From DASYML01 sp036399835 (lineage in GTDB: Bacteria > Acidobacteriota > Blastocatellia > Pyrinomonadales > Pyrinomonadaceae), in assembly GCA_036399835.1 (NCBI GenBank), contig DASWMI010000039.1, positions 1 through 18,096 on the forward strand: DNA of 18,096 nucleotides. The letters are read 5' to 3'. Positions within the stretch are counted from its first letter, which is position 1. Each line of letters opens with the position of its first letter. Of the stretch, positions 7,351 through 12,442 are shown piece after piece. Made by a program: the position numbers and the translations under genes. Below the pieces are notes generated by a model. That model saw only the letters and a list, made by a program, of their open reading frames with translations. It searched no databases and was not told where the DNA came from.

Positions 7351-8115
7351 TTAGTAAGCCCTGGCATACTGCTCGTTGAGCGCCTGTCGCAGACGGTCGA
7401 AGTAAGGGTCGAAGCTGACATAGCTCGTCGTGCCCTGAAAGAAGGCGCGCCCGCCTGTCTCGTTGGAGAGGCGATTGAGAGAGCTTTGGCCGTAGCTGGC
7501 CGCGCGCCGGCTGGTGCTGGTCAGGCCCACCGAAGGAGCGTAGAAAGAGTAGACAGCCACGTTGCGGCGATTGGCTTCACGAATCGCGCGCTCTAAATCC
7601 AGAGTCATACCAGCCGAAGTGACATCGAAACCGCGCGAGACATCCAGACCATCCGAGATGAGCAGGATAGCGTTGCGATTAGCACTCTTCTCATCAAACT
7701 TCCTGAGCGCCTCTATAACTTCGACGTAAGGATTATAGGGCGAGGCGGTCTCGCTGGCGACGGGCATGCGCAGAGCCTTGACGGCCCTTTCCAGATCATC
7801 CGTAAAAGGCTGGCGGACCTGCAAGCTGCCGCTGCGTATGTAGCCGATCATGACGCGCGAGCCTGCCGGAAGCGAGCGTATAAACTCGCCGGTGACGGGA
7901 AGCTCGTTGCCGACGCGCGCGACCAGGTCATCCTGAATCAAGATCGCCAGGTTCAAAGGAGCTTCGACGCGTACTTTGCGCGAAACCTTCTTATCGTCGG
8001 CTTTGGAAAAGTTAGCGGCTGAGACGGAGACGCCCGCAAACGCCGTCAGCGCGAGCACCAGCGCTCCGGAAATCGAAAATAGTTTTTGTGAATTCAACAT
8101 TCCTTGTTTCCCCAT
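7351..8115 (-). CDS. Secreted von Willebrand factor A-domain protein (VWFA-related type)
   Basis: The 254-residue protein opens with a signal peptide (hydrophobic 13-32, likely cleavage after SVSAA near 34). The rest, about 53-250, is a VWA fold resembling the VWFA-related proteins common in Acidobacteria: strand PLNLAILIQDD, the GSRVMIGYI strand, NRNAILLISDGLD at 147-158, VAVYSFYAPS, then LSNETGGRAFF and the YFDRLRQALNEQY helix. The first metal-site motif, normally DxSxS, is replaced by DDLVARV, so metal binding is doubtful, although the later SDG motif remains. The chain stops just after the last helix, shorter than relatives that continue with a further strand region. The start may be the ATG at 8115 or the one at 8100; neither has a well-placed ribosome binding site. 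Role unknown; probably adhesion or protein binding in the envelope. Confidence 0.85.
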   Translation of the reverse strand: MGKQGMLNSQKLFSISGALVLALTAFAGVSVSAANFSKADDKKVSRKVRVEAPLNLAILIQDDLVARVGNELPVTGEFIRSLPAGSRVMIGYIRSGSLQVRQPFTDDLERAVKALRMPVASETASPYNPYVEVIEALRKFDEKSANRNAILLISDGLDVSRGFDVTSAGMTLDLERAIREANRRNVAVYSFYAPSVGLTSTSRRAASYGQSSLNRLSNETGGRAFFQGTTSYVSFDPYFDRLRQALNEQYARAY

Positions 8116-8553
8116 GCAAGATTTCTCGCGGACCGGAAAACCTTTCCCACAGGCTTTTTATCCTGACAGGAAAGCGCGCGCAGCCTTCAGAAAAATCTTT
8201 TCTGCGCGCACGTTTTCGCCCGCTGTGAAGGCGAACTTTTATCGCATTTATAAGATGCAGCGAGCGGTCCAAAAGTGGCCTCAAAAAGGCTCTGGACGAG
8301 GGGGTCTGCGTGAAGAGACGGAAAGTTTGAGGACGGGAATATAGAAAGATAAGAGTGCGGCTATTGAATGGCTCGGCTTTTGCTCTTTATTCTTCTAAAG
8401 AGAATTCTGGTTCGCTTGCTTTTCACCGCTGCGGTCGGCTAAATTACTTGCTCACCCGGAGCGCATCCCGCCTATCTTTCTTGAACGTTCATTGACGCGG
8501 ATGGCCGAACCTCTTGAAATCAGACTGTCTGAAAGGAATCTCTAATCAACGTC
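8116..8553. other. Divergent intergenic region with hairpins
   Basis: This 438-base gap separates the divergently transcribed VWA and FusA2-like genes. It holds nested alternative stems near 8176-8209 (GCGCGCAG with CTGCGCGC, and inside it CAGAAAA with TTTTCTG). A second hairpin lies at 8267-8297 (GTCCA with TGGAC and GCCT with AGGC). A candidate plus-strand promoter is listed separately. I see no convincing gene: the open stretches lack ribosome binding sites and protein-like composition. Confidence 0.5.
8492..8520 (+). promoter_or_regulatory. Candidate sigma-70-type promoter for the FusA2-like gene
   Basis: TTGACG at 8492-8497 matches the -35 consensus at 5 of 6 bases. A 17-base spacer leads to TGAAAT at 8515-8520, 4 of 6 for the -10 box. 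Transcription would start about 25 bases before the ATG at 8554. Confidence 0.4.
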
Positions 8554-10659
8554 ATGAAAGTCTATCAAACCAACCAGATTCGCAATTTGGCCGTCATCGG
8601 GCACGGCGATGCAGGCAAAACGCAGCTCATTAGCTCGCTTCTTTATGTCGCCGGAGCGACCCCGCGCTGGGGCAAGGTTGATGAAGGCACGACCGTCACG
8701 GATTACGAAGAAGATTCCATCGCACGCAAAGTCACGCTCAACAACGCGCTCGCCTATCTGGACCACAAAGAGACCAAGATCAACTTTATAGACACGCCGG
8801 GCTATGCGGCCTTTATCGCGCACGCGCGCCCAGCCCTGCGCGTCGCGGACTGCGCGCTCGTCACGGTTGACGGCGTCAACGGCGTAGAGGTCCAGACGGA
8901 AAAGACCTGGGCCTATGCCAACGAGTTTATCCTGCCGCGCATGATGGTTGTCACTAAATTGGACAAAGAGCGCGCGGATTTCGGCGCGGCGGTCGAGAGC
9001 GCGGCCAAGACCTTTTCGCGCGCCATCATTCCCTTCACGCTGCCGATTGGCCGCGAGAAGGATTTTCGCGGCGTCGTGGATGTGGTCCACATGAAGGCTT
9101 ACGAATTTGACGAGCAGGGCAAGCCGCGCGAGATTCCGATTCCGAATGAAGGGCGCGAGATTGTTGACAAGACCAGGGAGCGACTCGTCGAGCTAGTCGC
9201 TGAATCCAACGACGCGCTGATGGAGAAATATTTCGAGCAGGGCACGCTCGATGATACGGACCTCATACCGAACATCTCGGATGCGATTGCTCACAGCAAG
9301 CTCTGTCCCGTCTTCGCCGTCTCAAGCATGACGCTCGTCGGACTCTCGACGCTGCTGGACCACGTGCTCGAATTCGCGCCCGACCCTGCGCATCACGAAG
9401 CAGAGTATGGCCGTTCTCCAGCGGAGACGGACGGCGAGCGCATCCCGCGTAAGTATGATGACAAGGAGCCTTTTTCCGCCTACTGCTTCCGCACCATCGC
9501 GGACCCCTTCGCCGGTCGCATCAACATCATGCGCATTATCAGCGGCCACGTCGGGACGGATGCCAACGTCTACAACTCCACGCGCGGCGCGCAGGAGAGG
9601 CTCGGCGCTCTGAACGTCATGCAGGGCAAGCAGCTTGACAAGGTCCAGGAAGCTCACGCGGGCGACATCATCGCCTGCGTCAAGCTCAAGGAGACGCAGA
9701 CCGGCGACACGCTCTGCGAGAGGGCTGCGCCGATTGTCTACGACCCCGTGCAATATCCGGAGGCCGCGATAGCCTTCGCCATCGAACCCAAGTCGCGGCA
9801 GGACGAAGAAAAGATCAGCGTCGCGCTCCACAAGATTCTCGAAGAAGACCCCTCGCTTCATTTTGACCGCGATGCGCAGACCAAAGAGTTTCTGCTTTCC
9901 GGCTCGGGCCAGTTACACGTCGAGACGGTTATTGATAAACTACGCAAGCGTTACAGCGTCGAAGTGACACTGCACCCGCCCAAAGTTCCTTACAAGGAGA
10001 CCATCACGGCGCGCGCCGAGGTGCAGGGCCGCCACAAGAAGCAGACAGGCGGGCGCGGGCAGTTTGGCGATTGTAAGGTCGTCTTCGAGCCTCTGCCGCG
10101 CGGCGGCGGGTTTGTCTTTGAAGATAAGATTTTCGGCGGCTCGGTCCCTGCGAATTTTCGTCCGGCGATAGAGAAAGGCATCGTCGAGGCTGCTTCGACG
10201 GGCGCGGTTGCGGGCTACCCGCTCGTGGATTTCAAGGCCGTGCTCGTTGACGGCTCTTTTCATCCTGTGGATTCGGACGAGCACAGCTTCCGCGCCGCTG
10301 GCCGCAAGGCTTTCCGCGCCGCGATTGATAAGGTCAAGCCGACGCTCCTTGAGCCGATCATGGATGTCGAGGTCGTCGCGCCGCAGGAGTACAGCGGCGA
10401 TATTATGGGCGACCTCAACTCAAGACGCGGACGCGTGCAGGGCATGGAAGCGAGCAGCGGCAACCAGCAGGTGATTAAAGCCCAAGTTCCTATGGCCGAG
10501 ATGCTCGACTATCAATCAAAGCTCAATTCCATCACGGGCGCACGCGGCTCATACCACATGCAGTTCTCCCACTACGACCAGGTGCCCTCGCACATCTCGC
10601 AAAAAATAGTGGACCAGGCGCGTGCCGAAGGCAGAATCAGGGCCGAAGAGGAAGACTAA
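8554..10659 (+). CDS. EF-G-like translational GTPase, FusA2 type
   Basis: The 701-residue protein has full EF-G architecture: GTPase domain 1 to about 280, domain II after it, and domains III-V (HLHVETVIDKLRKRY, then GRHKKQTGGRGQFGD of domain IV, ending in the AEMLDYQSKL.. domain V region). G1 is GHGDAGKT (16-23). G3 reads DTPGY (80-84), where canonical EF-G has DTPGH with the catalytic His. G4 is TKLD (134-137) instead of NKxD. The same DTPGY replacement occurs in mycobacterial FusA2, a paralogue that binds GTP but is reported to lack ribosome-stimulated GTPase activity. It is therefore probably an accessory ribosome-binding GTPase, not the main translocase, and no rpsL/rpsG/tuf neighbours are present. 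The ribosome binding site is weak (AAGGA 16 bases upstream). A truncated Uma2 gene follows after 16 bases. Confidence 0.9.
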   Translation: MKVYQTNQIRNLAVIGHGDAGKTQLISSLLYVAGATPRWGKVDEGTTVTDYEEDSIARKVTLNNALAYLDHKETKINFIDTPGYAAFIAHARPALRVADCALVTVDGVNGVEVQTEKTWAYANEFILPRMMVVTKLDKERADFGAAVESAAKTFSRAIIPFTLPIGREKDFRGVVDVVHMKAYEFDEQGKPREIPIPNEGREIVDKTRERLVELVAESNDALMEKYFEQGTLDDTDLIPNISDAIAHSKLCPVFAVSSMTLVGLSTLLDHVLEFAPDPAHHEAEYGRSPAETDGERIPRKYDDKEPFSAYCFRTIADPFAGRINIMRIISGHVGTDANVYNSTRGAQERLGALNVMQGKQLDKVQEAHAGDIIACVKLKETQTGDTLCERAAPIVYDPVQYPEAAIAFAIEPKSRQDEEKISVALHKILEEDPSLHFDRDAQTKEFLLSGSGQLHVETVIDKLRKRYSVEVTLHPPKVPYKETITARAEVQGRHKKQTGGRGQFGDCKVVFEPLPRGGGFVFEDKIFGGSVPANFRPAIEKGIVEAASTGAVAGYPLVDFKAVLVDGSFHPVDSDEHSFRAAGRKAFRAAIDKVKPTLLEPIMDVEVVAPQEYSGDIMGDLNSRRGRVQGMEASSGNQQVIKAQVPMAEMLDYQSKLNSITGARGSYHMQFSHYDQVPSHISQKIVDQARAEGRIRAEEED

Positions 10660-10660
10660 A

Positions 10661-10670
10661 GGAGAAGGAG
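10661..10670 (+). promoter_or_regulatory. Strong ribosome binding site of the Uma2 remnant
   Basis: GGAGAAGGAG lies directly after the FusA2-like stop and 5 bases before the ATG at 10676. It decides this start over an in-frame upstream codon inside the FusA2-like gene. Confidence 0.75.
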
Positions 10671-10675
10671 CGATT

Positions 10676-10978
10676 ATGTCTTTGCAGGTGGCAAGGCATA
10701 GCTTTACGGCTGCCGAATTCGAGCGCATGGGCGAGGCGGGCATCTTCCCGGACAGTGCCCGCCTTGAGCTAATCGAAGGAGAGATTGTCGAAATGTCGCC
10801 AATAGGTAGCCGTCACGCAGCCTGTGTTAAATTCCCCGGCAGGTTTCTTAATCAACTGATGGGCAATATAACTCTGATAAGCATTCATGACCCTGTCAGA
10901 CTCAATGATTTCTCCGCACCTCAACCTGACGTTGCTCTGCTTAAATTACGCGATGATTTTTATAGCTTTTATCATTAA
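10676..10978 (+). CDS. Truncated Uma2-family (DUF820) protein, probably a pseudogene
   Basis: The 100 residues match the N-terminal half of Uma2/DUF820 proteins, a PD-(D/E)xK nuclease-like family usually near 190 residues. Visible family features are FTAAEFERMGEAGIF, RLELIEGEIVEMSPIG, the H in RHAA, and PQPDVALLK, whose Asp85 is the first acidic residue of the nuclease fold. The frame stops 15 residues later, before the ExK half of the active site, so the product cannot be a complete nuclease. The start is well defined by GGAGAAGGAG. The second half of the gene is richer in A and T than its neighbours. The stop is followed within ten bases by a strong hairpin, so no C-terminal remnant is left. 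Uma2 genes are often multicopy and of unknown role; this copy is likely decaying. Confidence 0.75.
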   Translation: MSLQVARHSFTAAEFERMGEAGIFPDSARLELIEGEIVEMSPIGSRHAACVKFPGRFLNQLMGNITLISIHDPVRLNDFSAPQPDVALLKLRDDFYSFYH

Positions 10979-10980
10979 AC

Positions 10981-11031
10981 AAAAAAGGACGGGAAGCGCT
11001 AAAAGCACACTCTGCTTTTAGCGCTTCCCGT
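10981..11031 (-). terminator. Strong intrinsic terminator between convergent genes
   Basis: A perfect 19-bp stem pairs 10989-11007 with 11013-11031 around loop CACTC (it opens ACGGGAAGCG). On the minus strand the stem is followed by CCTTTTTTGTTT (T-run at 10986-10981), a classic terminator for the Arg-rich protein gene. It may also stop plus-strand readthrough from the Uma2 remnant. Confidence 0.9.
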
Positions 11032-11093
11032 TCCTGCTCAAGACAAATTTTGGGGAGAGATGCCCGTCTTGAAAAAGGTGCTGCCGAACAGGC

Positions 11094-11495
11094 TTACGAG
11101 CGTCTACGATTGTTTCTCACGCTCTGCCTGAAGGTCCTGTTCTCTTCGCGCTGGTGAATCCTGAGCGCCCTGCGTTCCTCTCTTGTGCGCAGACGGAAAT
11201 CGCGGCTGTTGTCAGACGTGCTGCGCTCGTCTCGTATGCGATCCCTAAAAGCTTCCCTCTCGCTTCTCTGGTGACGCTTGAGGTCACGCTTCGCAGCCTT
11301 GCGGTAATCATGACGTGCGCGCCTGTTCTGCCTGTCATAATAACCGTAAGCCCTGCCGTAGGGCGGCGAAACGTGCCTGCGATTTGGACCACCGCGTCTT
11401 TGAGCCTGCGCCGGAATAACAATCGCCGCGAGCATCGCGCCAATCAGCGACAACGCCAGCAAGAGCTTCCTCAGTGTATTGATTTCGACTTTCAT
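11094..11495 (-). CDS. Secreted Arg-rich small protein of unknown function
   Basis: The 133-residue product has a clear signal peptide of 31 residues (NTLRKLLL, hydrophobic core, cleavage after PAQA). The mature 102 residues contain about 32 arginines, with many Glu, Asp, Gln and Asn and very few hydrophobic residues. A short Gly/Tyr/Pro segment (about 40-55) is followed by a long charged stretch of RxxR and RE/ER patterns likely to form a helix. No cysteine or catalytic motif is seen. The ATG at 11495 has AGAGGA upstream with normal spacing. It ends before a strong terminator. Similar basic exported proteins may bind nucleic acid, polyanionic polysaccharide or metal, but nothing here distinguishes these. 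I do not recognise a named family. Confidence 0.75.
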   Translation of the reverse strand: MKVEINTLRKLLLALSLIGAMLAAIVIPAQAQRRGGPNRRHVSPPYGRAYGYYDRQNRRARHDYRKAAKRDLKRHQRSEREAFRDRIRDERSTSDNSRDFRLRTREERRALRIHQREENRTFRQSVRNNRRRS

Positions 11496-11712
11496 ACTGT
11501 ATCCTCTCCCCTTTTATCTTCAGACCTTTACGGCACAAAGCTACATCTATTCGAGATTTTGCCTTGTGTGGTTGTCTAATTTGAAGATAGTCGCAAGTCC
11601 TATGCCAGTTTGAGAGCAGATTTAAAAAGCCGCGCAAGATTGCGGCGTGGTCCAATTTCGCAAGGGCCAGGGCTTACTTCTTTGCGGGTGTGATTCGTGG
11701 TCGGAAGTGTGC

Positions 11713-11755
11713 AGAAAGTGAGGCTCTGTCCGGACAATTTTCGCGCGCACTTTCT
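11713..11755 (-). terminator. Possible hairpin after the 188-residue protein gene
   Basis: AGAAAGTG at 11713-11720 pairs with CACTTTCT at 11748-11755, 12 bases beyond the TAA at 11767. A 10-base palindrome TGTCCGGACA (11727-11736) sits inside. No U-run follows, so terminator function is uncertain. The rest of the 11496-11766 gap holds a weak hairpin at 11534-11568 and a GGTCCAAT motif at 11649, and no gene that I can support. Confidence 0.3.
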
Positions 11756-11766
11756 ATTCGATAACT

Positions 11767-12333
11767 TTAGCCGAAACGCTCGCGGAAATCTTGCGAGCGT
11801 TGGCGCAGGTGCAGCCAGTCCTCGAAAATCTCCGGCTGTCGCATCCAGACTGCGAACCACTCGGCGATCTCCGCCTTTTCCGCGCGCTTCTTTTCATCCA
11901 CGCTGCGATTGCCCGCGATCATCTGCGCTCGCTGTCGCCCCTTGAGGGCGGTTTCCTGCACGCGGCGGAGTCCTTCCCTGTCGTTCTTGCGTTTAAAGTT
12001 GCGGCGCAGGTTTTCGAGCCGCTTGATGGAGCTGGCAGCCTGCGCGAAATCGGAAAACTTGAGCACGTTGCGAAACATGGCTTCATAAGGGTCAACTGCG
12101 CGGCGGCGCACATCCAGCTCCAAGACCTCCGCGTGACGCAGCTCCGCGCCCTCGTCGGCCAGCATACGCGCCACGGACATGGGGCTTTCCAGAGCGCCCT
12201 CGCCAAAACGCTCGCGCACGGCCTGCTCTATCTCTTCAAGCTCCTGTGCGCCGACAGACTCGCAGTCCAGGTGCTCCCAGACCTCTATCATCAGGTCGCG
12301 TTTGGTACGCGCTTTCCACTTCTGCTCGCTCAT
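11767..12333 (-). CDS. Conserved-looking hypothetical cytoplasmic protein
   Basis: The 188-residue protein has no signal peptide or membrane helix and looks almost entirely helical. It opens MSEQKWKARTKRDLMIEVW. The first half contains ESVGAQELEEIEQAV and SPMSVARMLADEGAELRHAE, which reads like a small helical domain with a DNA-binding-like helix pair; that is only an impression. The second half is very rich in Arg, Lys and Glu (LENLRRNFKRKND onward) and probably forms long helices, ending FEDWLHLRQRSQDFRERFG. Base composition and codon use match the neighbours, supporting a real gene. It is transcribed divergently from recQ across a 109-base gap holding the repeat at 12361-12429. I cannot assign a function. 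Confidence 0.7.
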   Translation of the reverse strand: MSEQKWKARTKRDLMIEVWEHLDCESVGAQELEEIEQAVRERFGEGALESPMSVARMLADEGAELRHAEVLELDVRRRAVDPYEAMFRNVLKFSDFAQAASSIKRLENLRRNFKRKNDREGLRRVQETALKGRQRAQMIAGNRSVDEKKRAEKAEIAEWFAVWMRQPEIFEDWLHLRQRSQDFRERFG

Positions 12334-12360
12334 CTCGTCTTCAGCTTAAGAAAAGCAGTG

Positions 12361-12429
12361 GCAAGTGACAAGCGGAGGGCGACAAGTTAAAATCAGGCTT
12401 GAATTTGTCGCCTGTCGTTCTTCACTTGT
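12361..12429. repeat. Inverted repeat of four ACAAGTG-like heptamers per arm (element B)
   Basis: The left arm 12361-12388 is four heptamers: GCAAGTG, ACAAGCG, GAGGGCG, ACAAGTT. The right arm 12402-12429, read on the opposite strand, gives ACAAGTG, AAGAACG, ACAGGCG, ACAAATT. The arms align unit by unit with 20 of 28 bases identical and are separated by 13 bases. It fills most of the gap between the divergent 188-residue gene and recQ and ends 13 bases before the recQ ATG. It could form a hairpin in the recQ leader or act as an operator. Confidence 0.8.
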
Positions 12430-12442
12430 CGCAACGCTTCTT

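Noticed and set aside
10676..12333. Candidate defence island (Uma2 remnant, unknown genes, near recQ)
   Set aside because: The Uma2 gene is incomplete, the others show no nuclease, methylase, NTPase or toxin motifs, and RecQ alone is a housekeeping repair gene.
12365..12442. N-terminal extension of RecQ
   Set aside because: The 26 residues are the translated heptamer repeat; the RecQ family sequence begins at MANLTGALAALREHFGF.
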